Source of the DNA: Limonium bicolor
Taxonomy: Eukaryota; Streptophyta; Magnoliopsida; Caryophyllales; Plumbaginaceae
Reading direction: 5' to 3'
Assembly (NCBI GenBank): GCA_023374045.1
Contig: JAIOTZ010000134.1
Coordinates: 1 to 64,000 of the forward strand
Length of the DNA: 64,000 nucleotides
This document shows positions 11,598 to 24,693 of this stretch, one piece after another. The position numbers and the translations under genes are program-made. Under the pieces are notes generated by a model. That model saw only the letters and a program-made list of their open reading frames with translations. It was not told the origin of the DNA and ran no database searches. How positions within the stretch are numbered: the first letter of the stretch is position 1; each line of letters opens with the position of its first letter.

Positions 11598-14500
11598 ATC
11601 TACCCCCCTTAAAAGAACTTCGTCCTCGAAGTTCACACTTCCCACACATCATTTGGATTAGAACACAGGGATTACTTGCAAATAAAACTTCCATAAACAA
11701 ACATAATTTACATCATACCCTCGGACTTAATGGTCCGGGTAACATATACACATCCATACATAACATAACATACTTACATGATAACCTCGGACTCAACGGT
11801 CCGGGTATCTTAAAAACATTGTACTTACATAACAACCCTTAGACTCTCAGGTCTGGGTAACATAACAACATTTAGACACATAGGTCTAGGTAACATAACA
11901 ACATTTAGACACATAGGTCCAAGTAATATAACAACATTTAGACACATAGGTCTAGGTGACATCACAACTTTCGGAACTCAACCACATTAGGACTCAAGGT
12001 CAAAATAATATTTATTACACATACCACACAACATGTCTTAGCATGTATGGTAACCAAAAATACCTTTTTTTTTATACACTGTGATCCCGCAGAACCCGGT
12101 CGCGATGGACACCTTCTGGTCCCAGACCTTTTGGGAGGTCTAAACAGTCACTTAATTTTTAACATATATACTTCTCATGTCACCGGTCCGAAGACAAAGG
12201 TTCATGCGTCCTCGGCTTGTGAGCAAGTACTACAAAAATATTCTTTACTAGGTTAAGTATAAGAGAATCCTTTATTTCAAATGTTAACCGACTGTTATGA
12301 AACACCAATTGAAAATCCTTTTGAAAACACATACAACTCCAAGTCCAACTTATGCTCTTTGCTTCTTTTCTTAGCGTGGTTATTTCTGACCACTTATAGG
12401 GAGCTTCAAGAATCATCCAACCCTGATGTGATCAGCATCAGTGTTGAACTATCCTTCCACCCTAATTTGTGTTCGGCTTCCCTTGATCTCATGAAAATCA
12501 AGTTTCACCTCCCACTTCAATTTCAAGCATCAGGTAAATCACTCATTTCCAATTTTCTATCTTTTAAGTCATTCTAGTCATAATCATACATCTCCAAGGG
12601 ATAGAACTCCGTCTATCAGTTATCTCCATTCACTTAAATCCAGTTACCTAGGGAATCTTATTCTCACTAGGTTCTATGTCGGTTTCATACCCTCTCATGA
12701 ATCACTATATTAAATATATACATATATTTTATCAAAATACAACACACGGTTTACTGTCAGGGTTTTTGTTCCCCGGGAGTTTCTTTACTCCCTTACACTT
12801 GTACTAACACACACCAGTTAACAAATAAACACACTTATCACAATGGTATTCACATCTTCTGTGCGCAATTACCACAATCAAACCATGAGTGAATGCGTAT
12901 GTTTACGTAACACACACACCAATCATCAAAACAAATTATTTGTGCTATGCACACCATAGGTCACGTACACTTGTACGGTAATACACATTAAGCGGTTTTG
13001 CGCTCTACCCCCCTTAAAAGGGATTACGTCCACGTAATCAACCACTGAATATTGGTTTAAAAAAGTTCTACCATCGTGAAGTGTTTCAACTTCCATGCGG
13101 TACGTTATACAATGTGTTCTGCTTAGAGGACCTTAACCATATTGGCGGTTTAGTCCCTAAACCAAGAATTCTCATTAGAGTTTATTTAACTCATAACCGG
13201 TTTCGGTTCTGGCCTGTGAGGCTTCTAGGCATTAATAATTAGCCATTCACTCATGTTCACCATGCACATTCAACACTTGAATCACTGGCTCACTAGTTTC
13301 TGCTGCGCAACTTGACAACTATAGGGCTTAGTTTGCCCCATTCGTTATTCTTACTGTATTGTACATCCCCAATTATCACCTTTATCTTGGTAATAACGGT
13401 TTCTCAACCGATGCGTGGTATTTCTGACCGTGAGCGAATTCGGTGAGTTACAAACTTTCTATCCACTTCCACGATAGTTTACTGTGTATACTGCTACGTG
13501 TTTCACAATGATTGACTTGATTCCTTCCGACTTACTGTCGGTTGAGGTTGAGCTACAACCTAATGAGTAGTGCTCTCTTGGTTATTTCCCACACTTGAGG
13601 TATATTCCATACCAATATTTGGTATTTAGTGCTACTGTAGTCACTTGTTCTTAATCATGCCTCCACATTTGGTCCTGTACAAGTACTCTTTCATTGGTAC
13701 GTCTTTGCATTTCCTATGCATCAGTCACTATGGCGTTATAAGCTGCTTTCTGTTTCCGCCACAATTAACATTTCCAGAATCCTATCTATCGCACTCGATC
13801 ATTACTGTTCAAATGCAATACCAAACCACTCAGTCATACAGAGTGCAGAGGCGTAAACTCTTGACAGTAAATCTCTTTTTAGCAATGGAATCCACACTGA
13901 GTTCCTTATCACATAGTACCAACTACTGGCTTATTGCCCAGTCTGTTTATCATCACTTACCTTGCATCTCCACTGAGTTTAACCCATAACTGGTCTTTCT
14001 CATTGTATAACATCAACTTATATGGTATTCACTGTCATATTAGCTTCCACACATATACTTACATCATTCGTATTATGGTTCATCATTCATTTGGATGACT
14101 ACAGAATGCTCCTTGAGCGTTGATCACTCGAGTCACAAGCCGGCGTTATTCAGCTCGGTGCTTCACTTATACACACATGCTACCAAACTATCTGTTCTCT
14201 CGCAATGACAACATGTTCAATCATTAACATGTTTCTTGAACTTGGTTCACATAACTACCGCTGTTGCGGTCTCACAATATTAAGAGGTATCCCCACTCTC
14301 TTAGCAGTGGTTCGTTATCCGCTTTACTTACTTATATAACATAAACTTTTACAATCGATTAAATTTATATAACATATCTTGTTTGTGGCATATAAGCCTT
14401 ATTGTCTTGAGCTCCGCTCATTGTAGGCTGTCCACACACATGTACTTCTCTGTACCACATTACATGGTTTGGATATCATATTAGGCTCCATGACAAGGTC

Positions 14501-15232
14501 GTTGCATTCCGTTTCCTTTCATGGGATGCCCCTTAGGATTGTCAGTCCGTCTCCTGACAACTTATGTCTGAACTAGGTGTTAGTTTCAACCCTTGTGTTT
14601 CTATCACGTTATTTCGTTCAACTATCGTTGATGCGAACACCCTTCAAGGATTGCTCCTGGATGTTGCTAAGTTATGCCATTACATCTGGTTCGCACTTAT
14701 TGGTATATTCAGTTAGCCACGCCGTTTTGCGTTCTTAACTGGCCTATTATCTTCTTCTGTCAAGATCAACATTTCCTGGTAGTGTAGGTACTCATTCTGG
14801 GAGTTTCATCCCGTTCATTGCACATTAATGTGTCCACATTAGGCATCTGCTTGCCATGCACAGGCTGGGTCACCATTCCAGCTATCATGTTTATCCCTGG
14901 CATCCTTAAGACATATGCTATGTCTTTACATAACAGTTAGTGCACTTCGCACCTCCTGACTCTTAAACATTTCCTTGAAATGAATTCACTAATTCCTTTA
15001 GTCTCGTTAACTTAACTGAGTTCCTTTACTTTAACCATTCATGGTAATCAGTTGCTCTTGCTTGACTTTTACTGCTGACCGTAGTATGGAGTCGACTACT
15101 TCCCGTGTTCAGGACTCTACTCGTATACATATGTGGGGTACCATGCTCATACATTGCTACTTACCCAACTAACCCATAAGTAGGTCTGTCAGGCCCACAA
15201 GCTCCTATCGGAGTGCGGTCGTCCCACATTAC
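11598..15232 (-). mobile_element. Non-coding interior of element A (LARD-like), truncated
   Basis: The segment follows the interior of element B (24694-28285) closely and contains no gag, protease, reverse transcriptase, RNase H or integrase motif in any frame. The 3' interior end shows the complement of the purine tract and GAGGACGAA motif near 11600-11635. It is cut at 15232 by LTR B; homologous sequence in B continues past the matching point near 28285. The rest of A, including its 5' LTR, is not recognisable in the window. It is a large non-autonomous retrotransposon derivative dependent on another element's proteins. Confidence 0.75.
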
Positions 15233-17135
15233 TGTAACACCCCATCCAACAACAAACACATAACAACAATCTGCAGCGGAATACACACCTCATCAAATAA
15301 CTTAACTCATTGGTGTTACACGCCGTTAACCACCCACGTGGCTAACAAGGCTATTACATACACATTGTACCGGTCTGATGGACTAGATTCCCGAGCAATT
15401 GTACATCACTATACTTTTTCATTAACAACCAGCTTACACTAACCTTACTAATGTACCGAGTATTACAAACAGATGCCGATAACAACTTCGGTCTTACTAC
15501 TCCTACTGTATATATATAACTTACATGATTACCCATGTACCACGACTACCCCGTCCTACTCTCGAACGGCTTCCAGCTCCTTGAACCTGAAATAGGAAAA
15601 GAAGAGAAAGGGTGGCCCCCAAGGGGCTCAGCACCTTTGCTGGTATGGTAATCCCGCAGCCCACATGCTACCGGGCCACGCACAACTATTTGTCGTCTTA
15701 GCATGCGGTTGATTATATTTAAATCATACATGTAACTTAAAACACACAACACGAATCATTCCGCCTCAATGGGCTCAACAAACAGATAACATATCCATAC
15801 TCGATAAGTCACTCATGGTATTCATTACCCCTAGAGTGTTCCTCCTCTAATGGAGCTACTTCCTTAATAGACGACAACTACCCATTAATTGGGTTATCCT
15901 TAAACGCCTCTTATCACAAACTGGGATTCATATCCATGATCCACATACTCCTCATTTTACAACATATAACATGCATCACATAACAACACATAACAACACT
16001 TTTCACGTTTCAACGTGCACATAATAACATCGCAATAGAAATTGCATTACAACAACAACACATAACATAACGGGAGCGGCTCTCTTAGGAACCGACCCAA
16101 ACATTGATAATTCACTGGTGAGCCTAGAGAATGATGTCACCCTCATGATAAGCTCGTTATACAACAACAACAACACTCATTACCGTCCTAATAGTCGGAC
16201 GAGTAACTTAAGTTAAGATGGTTCGGGTTTGGTGGCCCGAACACACCACACAAACACATGTTCCCCCTAAACCGATCATAAGTCAGAATAGCTAAGCCTT
16301 GGAATAAGCTAATGGGAGATCATAACCCGTGAGGGAAACAACCATAACAGAGAGAAGGGTAAGGCTAAGAAGGATACCCACTCCCAAACAACGCGCGACC
16401 GGCCAAACCGGATTCCTCACCACTGTTAGTACATACTTACTTTTAGATATTAGTTAGAACCCCACTATGGAGTCTATGACATCTACACACCATACAGTAT
16501 TACAACTGGGTTAAACACACAAGGGAGATCCCTACATTCACTTACACATATCACACAATTAACACACGCATAGCCGTGGTTAGAACGTCCCAAGGTTCGG
16601 GTCGTTTAATCCGAATACCAAACTCTCATGTGATCCTAGACTCAATTAACTAAGGTTAACACTTCCGAGGTTAGATGGTATTGGAGTTGAACACGCCACA
16701 TAAATGAATTACTGTAAACTCATTACATGTTTAATCTAACAACGTGGCAAACATACAGAAAAACACATTGGCATACAAGCCGGTGTAATCCGGTAGGACA
16801 CAGGTTGCAAGAAAACCATACCTGTCACCGGAGTCCACTATACCATGTCCACTTATGTTCCTCGAGCAATTCTCGAACAACTGATAACATTACATGTACT
16901 TTTATTAACATCGGGGTAACATGTTTGTTTAAAGTCTAATGCTTATAACTTTTCCCCGTTAACTTAGTTACATAACTTCACTTTTTAACTTGTTTTACTT
17001 CTACATTTTAATACATCTTTTTTTCCCACTAAATTATCATTATAACTCACCTAACATGTCTTAAACAACCTTATAACTCATTACTAGTCAATCCCCATCA
17101 TTACACATCATTCTATAACCTTAAACAATGTTTTT

Positions 17136-17467
17136 GGTCCGACCGACCTTACCGACCGACCTTACACAAGGTCGGTCCATTCCAGAACACATTACCGTCA
17201 AAAATTTCTACTCCGACCGACCTTGTATGTTCGGTCGCATGTTCGGTCCATTCCAGAGAGTTTCTTCCCTTGAAAATTCAGGCCCGACCGAACTTGCCAA
17301 GTCCGGTCCCATGTTCGGCCGATTCCAGAAACTTAATTCGTACACAAAATACAAGCCCGACCGACCTTGCAAGTCCGGTCCCCAAGGTCGGTCCATTCCA
17401 GAAACCAATTCTCGCAGGGTAAACTGGGCTCGACCGACCTTGGCAAGTTCGGTCGCAAGGTCGGTCT
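17136..17467 (-). repeat. Palindrome array in LTR B, GACCGACC type, five units
   Basis: Five units about 73 bp apart (near 17136, 17213, 17283, 17357, 17430). GACCGACCTT or GACCGAACTT arms pair with AAGGTCGGTC or GTTCGGTC arms. Each unit ends with a short tail of the form ATTCCAGA or GCTCCAGA. The array is about 1.9-2.2 kb from the LTR 3' terminus at 15233, matching LTR A although the palindrome differs. Confidence 0.9.
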
Positions 17468-19542
17468 GCTCCAGACCCTTATTTTCCATTGCCCATTTAA
17501 CTCCAAACTTCACCTCATATATCCTAATATGTCCTAACCTCATTTGGGCACTTCAAACACATCTTTAGCCATGTACTAAATTCCTTAAATCACCCACCAA
17601 ACTATCATTATCATTCCACAAACTCCTTACAAAATCTCTTAATACTTGTACATTTTTCATTTGGTTTTCTAAGTGGTATTTCACCTATAATGACCACTAT
17701 ACCAAGATGTTTCCTCTACACCTTAGCATCATCTCTCAAACTTCTTTTCTTACTAACTAAATCTCCTTTTTCACATCTTACCTAAACATCATTTCTTCCT
17801 TGTACACCAACATTCCTAACACTTATGATATTCTCCTTAGGTTTCTAAGTGGTGTTCCATACCTATGATAACCACTATGCCAAAACCCTTTTTACATCTT
17901 TAAACACCATAATGCATGCTTCTTCCACTAGTTGAACACTTAACCATTCTCAACACTTCCAAACTCACCAAAACTCTTTTTTAAACACTTAGAACTTCTT
18001 ATACATTATCTAAATTTTGACATGGGTTCTTCTAGCACATTTCTATACCCAAGCACATAGCTTTCACCATTAGACATTCAAGAACACCTAAATCCACCAA
18101 GAGTATTCTCACACACAAACACCTAGGTTTTCACCCTTTTACAACCAAAAACACTTAATCATTTAATGCACATTCCTTACACACAAACATATTGTTTTTC
18201 CTCCTTTAACCATCCAAGACACTCATCTTCACAAAGAATGTTCTTTACACACCTCTAAATTCTCAAACTACACTACATCACAATATAGTGCATAAACTTA
18301 AATTGCTTGGCACTTAGGCCCTTAAATAACATGGCTCTTAGGCCCTTAAATTGCATAAACCTTAAACACTGAATTTCCACATAGTATATTGCCTTTAACC
18401 TGCAAATACACTCAACATCACATATGCCCCTTAATAGTTTCCTTGAGAGCATTTTCTAGGTCATTCACCTTTGGCTCCTTAGGTATTTTATTAAGCAAAT
18501 CAAGCTCATTTTCCTAAGGCATTTAAACTACATTGAGATAGCTTGTTTACCTCTTTTTCCTCACAAACTTTTTTCTTGTTTCCTTGTAAAACCGGTAGGG
18601 TGTTTGGTTGTTTTTCAACTTCTAAACAATGTACAAATAATAGAATGAGCATTCAAGCATTATGCTTCATCTCATTGTAAACCCTAGTTACATATATTGT
18701 TTTAAGGTATTAAAATGACTGTTTTACCATAGAATGGAAAGAGAGCTTGAATAAGTATCAAGAGAGAACTCCTCCTAGCCCTTGGAAGATTCAAATGGAG
18801 CTAAAACAAGCAAGGTGAAAACACCATTGTGAGGTGAATTTTCGGACAACACAAAACATGAAGGAAACATCATTTTTCTTTGAGTTTCCTTACCTTGAAG
18901 CAAAGGAGAACAACAATATGTGAAAAGACGAACTCAAGCTCCATCAATGGTGAATCTCCTTGGCACCGAAATGAGGCTTTTGAAGATTTGAAAAGATAGA
19001 AGTGTAGAGCTTGCTCCAACTAGAAGAATGATGGTCTTGAAATTGAATTTGGACCATGGAGCTAGGAGTTACAAGAGATCAAAGATGGAGTTTGGTGTGG
19101 TACTATTGCAAACCGTAGAAGAGAGCATGAAGGGAGGAAGAACCGTGTGAAATGAGAAGGAAGAAGAGAATGAGAAGGTAAGTTTGCTTTTGGAAGATAT
19201 TTATGTTATAAAGTAACTTTCTTCCTTTACTTACTTTTCCTTCCTTTCCTTAATTGATTTCTTTAATATGTTGGTAACTCACCATAACAAAAACCGGCCC
19301 CCATTAGTAGTCTAGGGGTATGATAGTCTTAGTTGACCAATTAAATTACTTATAACAACATATGTTACAAACTAGCTTATTAAAGTTACTATTCACTAAA
19401 ACAAGGCACATAGTTGTGAAATTTTTGATTTCCCATTGATATAGACTTACAAATGTGATACTATATAGTACACATGTTAACTAAAGAGTAATGATGGACA
19501 TTTAGCCATACAAAACTCATTTACAAGACAATTTTTCAAAAA

Positions 19543-19568
19543 TGTGCTTTAAGACTCCTTAAAGCACA
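19543..19568 (-). repeat. Conserved LTR hairpin in LTR B
   Basis: Identical to the hairpin at 11140-11165 (TGTGCTTTAAG/CTTAAAGCACA around a 4-base loop). After discounting LTR C it lies about 440 bp from the LTR 5' end on the minus strand. Confidence 0.9.
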
Positions 19569-20377
19569 TTTTGTGTTTTAACCTGTTTTCAAGCTTGTTT
19601 TTCTTTGGTAATTGATTTAATATGTTCATTAACATATTTATAAGGTATAGGTATGACCATTAGGTCTTATACAGATTTATCCCAAGCTTAGAGAACATTT
19701 TGCTCTTATTGACTTTAAGGTATTTTCTTGTGTTTTATTTGGTTTAACTGTCTACCAAAGTTTCCGTAACACCCCAACTCAATCCAATTGTGGTCTCGCA
19801 ACTTAAAGCATATATATATACATGTCACAGCGGAATTCTTTACAATCCAGGACCTTGCCACGGTCTGACTACAGAATATACCGAACTTTAGTACAACAAT
19901 CTTAACCATATACATATCTTTCTTACAACCCCCTCACATCCTATACATTTTATTAACTCAAATTGCCATACGAGTGTACATGCACAACTCGTAGGCTACA
20001 CTAAACCCTTAACTACTGTATCCTCTTCTTACTCTCGCGTCGGCCGCTTCCTGATGTACCTGTGTAGTAAAAACAGCCCCCAAAGGGGGTCAGCACGAAT
20101 GCTGGTACGATCCCCTCATGGCCCTCAAGCTAACGTGGCTACGAAGACTAATTGTCGATAGCATGGAGGTTGATTAAATGCACAACATAATAGTAAATGC
20201 TGTAAACAACAATCCATATATGAACAATCAAAGTTCACACACAATGAACGACTTAAATGCGTTCCCTTAATTGGAGAGTTAGTTATTTAACTCCTTAAGT
20301 AATGTTCCCTCTTAACCTTAGTCCATCCTTATCTCACCTTAATCTTAGTCTTATCTTAACTTTAGAAACAACCATCC

Positions 20378-20690
20378 TTTAATAAGGAGTGGATGTTGCT
20401 TATCTTAATCCTAATTATACAAATCATCCTTTAAAAGGAATGATTGTAACTTATCTTAATCTTAACTTAATCTTAATCTTAACTTAATCTTAATCTTGAC
20501 TTAATCTTAATCTTGACAGTACAAATCATCCTTTAAAAAGGAATGATTGTAACTTATCTTAATCTTAACAATACAAATCATCCTTTAAAAAGGAATGATT
20601 GTAACTTATCTTAATCTTAACTTAATCTTAATCTTAACTTATTCTCAGAATACAAACCGTTCCTGGAGGGGAATGGTTGTAGCCTAAGTT
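20378..20690 (-). repeat. Tandem repeat of short hairpins separated by CTTAATCTTAA runs
   Basis: Units near 20380, 20424, 20525, 20574 and 20655 contain inverted arms such as AATCATCCTTT and AAAGGAATGATT, separated by repeats of the hexamer-like CTTAAT. The last unit is divergent (AACCGTTCC/GGAATGGTT), keeping the pairing while changing the sequence. The array lies within the last kilobase of LTR C, in sense orientation. Confidence 0.8.
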
Positions 20691-21496
20691 CAAACCTGGG
20701 ATTTAGGTGATCCCACCGCACCATCTTAATGCCACCTACCCTGGACGGGAATCCAGCGTAGCTGAGCCGGCAACCGGCCCTAGGCTACAAGTCCGAAGAC
20801 AAGTCCTTAAGCGGAGGGCGGATCTGATTCAGATACCGTCCCCCTTTTTCCTTAGCATGCATGACCGGAGATCGGTCCCGGGTTTCCTCACTCAAGTTCC
20901 AGTTAGTAATAGTCTCAAGACCATGTTTGTTGGTTAACCTCTTTCGGTTCATATCGTCCCTTATTAGGGGCGTTCCTTAATCTCACTCAATTCCTTACTA
21001 AACATTGGTTAGTAAGTTCTCACGGTATGTTGTGTTAGTTTTCAAACGTCACACAACAATACAAGAAATATAATATATTCCGATTGCATGCTTTATCTTG
21101 TTTAGTGAGCACACAAAAACAAATAGCACACAAGCCGAGGGACACCTCGTTAGCAAGCAGGTCACAAGAGAACTGTACCGTTCACCGTTGGTCGTTCGGC
21201 TGCTTACTCTCTTCTCGGAGTTCCGGATCCAAACTCCCAAGTCCTAAAACATTCATTCAGTTTTAGGTTGTTAATCACTTAACTTAATTCAACTTACTTA
21301 ACTCTTAAGGATCCCCACCTAACACCTCTTAAGTCTTACAACTTAATCTTACAACTTAATCTTAAACTTTTAAGTTTATTCTTAACTTAATCCCTTAGGT
21401 CTTTATACCTCTAATCATCATTGCCCCCTTAATGGGGTACCATCAATACCACTAAACTCTCTTAGGGTTTCTTTCCCTTTTTTTTTCTTAAGGGTC

Positions 21497-21753
21497 GTCC
21501 GACCCACCGTCCGACCCACCCTCTGGGTCGGACCATTCCAGTAACTCTCGGGTTTGAAAAACCCTACATGTCCGACCCACGTCCGACCCAACCAACTGGG
21601 TCGGACCATTTCAGAAACTTATTTGCTCTCTAAAAATCACCCGTCCGACCCATGTCCGACCCAAGACCTCTGGGTCGGACCATTCCAGAACCTTTCCCTG
21701 GCGTTAAACAGAGGCCGTCCGACCCAAACTTGGGTCGGACCCCTGGGTCGGAC
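21497..21753 (-). repeat. Palindrome array in LTR C, GTCCGACCC type, four units
   Basis: Four units near 21497, 21570, 21642 and 21716, with GTCCGACCCA arms (often doubled) and TGGGTCGGAC arms. Three units are followed by an ATTCCAG-like or ATTTCAG-like tail, as in LTR B. Distance to the LTR 3' terminus is about 1.7-2.0 kb. Confidence 0.88.
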
Positions 21754-24155
21754 GCCACCAAAACATGTCCAAAAATTGTTAAATCTTCACCAAACTACCC
21801 CTAAAGCCTTCTAATGTATTCTAACATCATTTAGACCCTTAAACCCACCTTAGGGCATCCTCCAAACACATTAAATCATTCACCAAGATTCTTCTCAAAC
21901 TTTTACTCAATTCTTACAAGAAATTCCTAACACTTGTCAATTAATTCCTTATATTTCTAACATGTACATTTTGCCTAAAACTTCAACTAACCAAAGTGTT
22001 TCTTTTCTACCCATATAACTCCTTCTTAACATCCTTGCACTCCTTCTTTGCTTGTTAAACCTTCCAAGGTTATCTTGCATGTCCATGCACAATTTATCTC
22101 TTTTCACTTTTACTCATCACTCTTAACTCTTAAGCTTGCTTATACATTTCTTTCCATTATCTTAATACCTTGACATTGTTCTTCATTTACCTTAACCATG
22201 CAACACCCTCCTTAGACATTTCCACTTCTCTTATGCACTTACTCACCATTCTCATGATCATACCCTCTTACGTTTCTAGTCATTTTCCTTGATGACTTAC
22301 AACATCCCCTTCCATTTTCACTTCCATCACCCAAGTCCACTTATTACAATCTAAACTAAACCTCATTAGTTCCTCTACTAACACCATCACTACTAGGCAA
22401 GCTTCCAGACTTTCATTGATATATTCCCAAGTTCATACCTAAATTCTCTTAAGCATTATACACCTTCTCCTTAAAACTTATGCACAAGTCTTACCATTCC
22501 TCATACCATGACGTTGTGTGTTCAATACACCCACCTAAACTCTAACTTCCTCCATAACCATTCTAGGGTCATTCTCATCCTTAAGAACTCCTTAGTTAAC
22601 TCATTTCCACTCAATTCTTCATAATGACTCCTAGTAAATCCTAGGTCATATTAATTCACCCCATCACCTAAACACTTATTTTCTACTCAAATTTCGCCAT
22701 AGCTCCTCTAGTATATTATCATACCCAAACACATTATTTCCTCATTTACCATCTCCACACACCTCAAGTTCTTCCTCATCATATCTCATCACCCAAACCA
22801 ACTCATTCAACAAACTCATATATTGCAATAATCTTAATTGCATAGCACTAAGGCTCTTAATGACATGCTCTTAGGCCCTGAAATGACTTAAACTTAACAA
22901 CTGAATTTCCACATATATAAGCTTTCAACCTGCAATACAACCCATCAATCGCTAGTAGTTATATTTCTTAAAATCCACCTTAACTTATTACTAACTCATT
23001 CTCATTAGATCCTTAATCAAAGTTCATAGCTTGTTTAAGTTCCTTTTCTTAGGTTATATACCCAATACACAATGTAAGCTCTAAGCTACATTGGTACTTA
23101 TCTAAAACTCTTCCTTAATCTTAACCACCATTAGGTAAACATTTTACCTTGTTTTCTCAAGCTTATCTTAATCTCCTCCTTAGACCTTCTTCTTGCATAG
23201 ATCTCGGCCACCACTTAAATTCCCCTTGCCAATGTTCTAATCAATATTCAATTACTCATATGAGTACTAAACAATGTACTAACCTCAAGGAATGAAAACC
23301 TAGGTTAGAAATGTGTTCTAAAACATAGAAGTGGATGATTACCTTTGAAGTCTCAAGATAGACTTTGGCATTGAATGAAATAGGACCTCCACTAGTCCTT
23401 GGTGAATAAATCAAGCTAGAACAAGGCATAAAAACATAGCCCCATGAGAAGAAATTTTCGGCCATGTAGAAGAAATGATGGAAACATGGTTTTTCTTACA
23501 TTTTCTTTACCTTAAGAGAATGGAGAAGCTAATGAGCTCTTCAAACTTGATTTTCCTCCATCAATGGAGTTTTCCCATGGCTCCAAAATAGAGCTTAGAA
23601 GGATTTGAAAAGATAGAAAGGTAGGTCTTGGTCTAACTAAGAATAATCTATGCTCACTTTTTGATTTGGAGCTAAAATGAACATTTGGTGAGCATTTGAA
23701 GATGGAGCATAAATGGAGACTTCACTCACGGTTTGGAGCAGGGAAGAAGAAGAAGAAAACCGTGGGAGAAGAGAATGAATGAAGGAGAGAGGAGAGAAGT
23801 GAGCAAATATGAGATATTTGCTTTATTAAAGCAAATAGTAACTTTCTTACTTACTCTTCTTTTCCTTTCTTATTTGATGACTCATGTGGTGACTCACCTC
23901 TCTTAGAAAACCGGCCACCCTCTTAAATAAGGCTAACATGGTCTTTGTTGACCAATTAATTGACTTATGTTGATTTATGTCTTAACTAGCACTAAATAGT
24001 TACTATTCACTAAACAAGGCACATAATCGGGAAATTTTTGATTTCTCATTGATTTAGACCTCCTAATGTGATACTAATTAGTACACATGTTGATTAAAGA
24101 GTAATGATGGACATTTAGCCACTCAAAACTCAATTCTAAGACAATTTCTCAAAAA

Positions 24156-24181
24156 TGTGCTTTAAGACTTCTTAAAGCACA
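24156..24181 (-). repeat. Conserved LTR hairpin in LTR C
   Basis: TGTGCTTTAAG and CTTAAAGCACA around the loop ACTT, one loop base different from the copies in LTRs A and B. It lies about 270 bp from the LTR 5' end on the minus strand. Confidence 0.88.
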
Positions 24182-24455
24182 TTTTGTGTTTTAACTTGTT
24201 TTCAAGCTTGGTTTTCTTTGCTAATTGATTTAAAATGTCCATTAGCATATTACTAAAGTCTTATAATAGTATTTGGGTGCTAATCAAAGTCACTCCAAGC
24301 TTAGAGCACGTTTTTGCTCTGATTGCCTTTAAGGCACTTTCTTGTGTTTTCCTTGGTTTAAATTGTCTACCAATCTTTCTAAGGCATATTCTAGCCTTAC
24401 TACATCATAATTTGATGTTCACTTAGCATACTTAAGTTTGGGGTATTTCATTTCC

Positions 24456-24693
24456 TAAGGACTTAATTTGCCTTGTTAAATCATAATTGACTATTATTTA
24501 GTCTTGGTAGGTTCTTTGGGTCCTAACCAAGTTCACTCCAAGCTTAAAGCATGTTTTTGCTCAAACTGTATCTTAGTGCTTTATTGCATTTTACTATGGT
24601 TTAAATTGTTCACTGATGTTTCTAAGGCACTTTTTAGCCTTTACATACCATAGTTTGATATTTAAACCACATATCAAGGTTTGGAGTATTTCA
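24456..24693 (-). mobile_element. LTR B (3' LTR), second part
   Basis: Continuation of LTR B beyond solo LTR C, from TAAGGACTTAATTTGCC to the TATTTCA terminus. The adjacent interior again shows the complement of a polypurine tract, confirming that this is the 3' LTR of a reverse-oriented element. Confidence 0.82.

Larger units (their letters stand above)
15233..19765 (-). mobile_element. LTR B (3' LTR), first part, interrupted by LTR C
   Basis: Plus-strand start TGTAACACCCC at 15233. The LTR resumes at 24456 and ends TATTTCA at 24693. Removing LTR C and its duplicated target leaves about 4.77 kb. It matches 29583-32871 plus 39205-39535 almost base for base over the shared part, so the two are the LTRs of one recently inserted element. 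It was inserted into the interior of element A; the left flank reads ACATTAC. Palindrome array at 17136-17467, hairpin at 19543-19568. Confidence 0.85.
19766..24450 (-). mobile_element. Solo LTR C nested in LTR B
   Basis: It is bounded by the direct repeat TTTCC (19761-19765 and 24451-24455), and the interrupted LTR B sequence reads through cleanly on both sides (compare 11350-11380 in LTR A). It starts GTAACACCCC, apparently missing the first T of the usual TGTAACACCCC, and ends GGGGTATTTCA. There is no interior, so it is a solo LTR of about 4.7 kb. It has a hairpin-bearing tandem repeat at 20378-20690, a palindrome array at 21497-21753 and the conserved hairpin at 24156-24181. Confidence 0.85.

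Noticed and set aside
17136..17467. CRISPR-like regular spacing of palindromic repeats
   Set aside because: The DNA is plant retrotransposon LTR; repeats are not identical, there are no unique spacers and no cas genes.
17136..17467. ACCGAC in the LTR B palindromes as a DRE/CRT (DREB/CBF) site cluster
   Set aside because: The core occurs in LTRs B and D only; GTCCGAAC and GGTCCGGG arrays lack it, so it cannot explain the arrays as a class. Kept only as a possibility for B.
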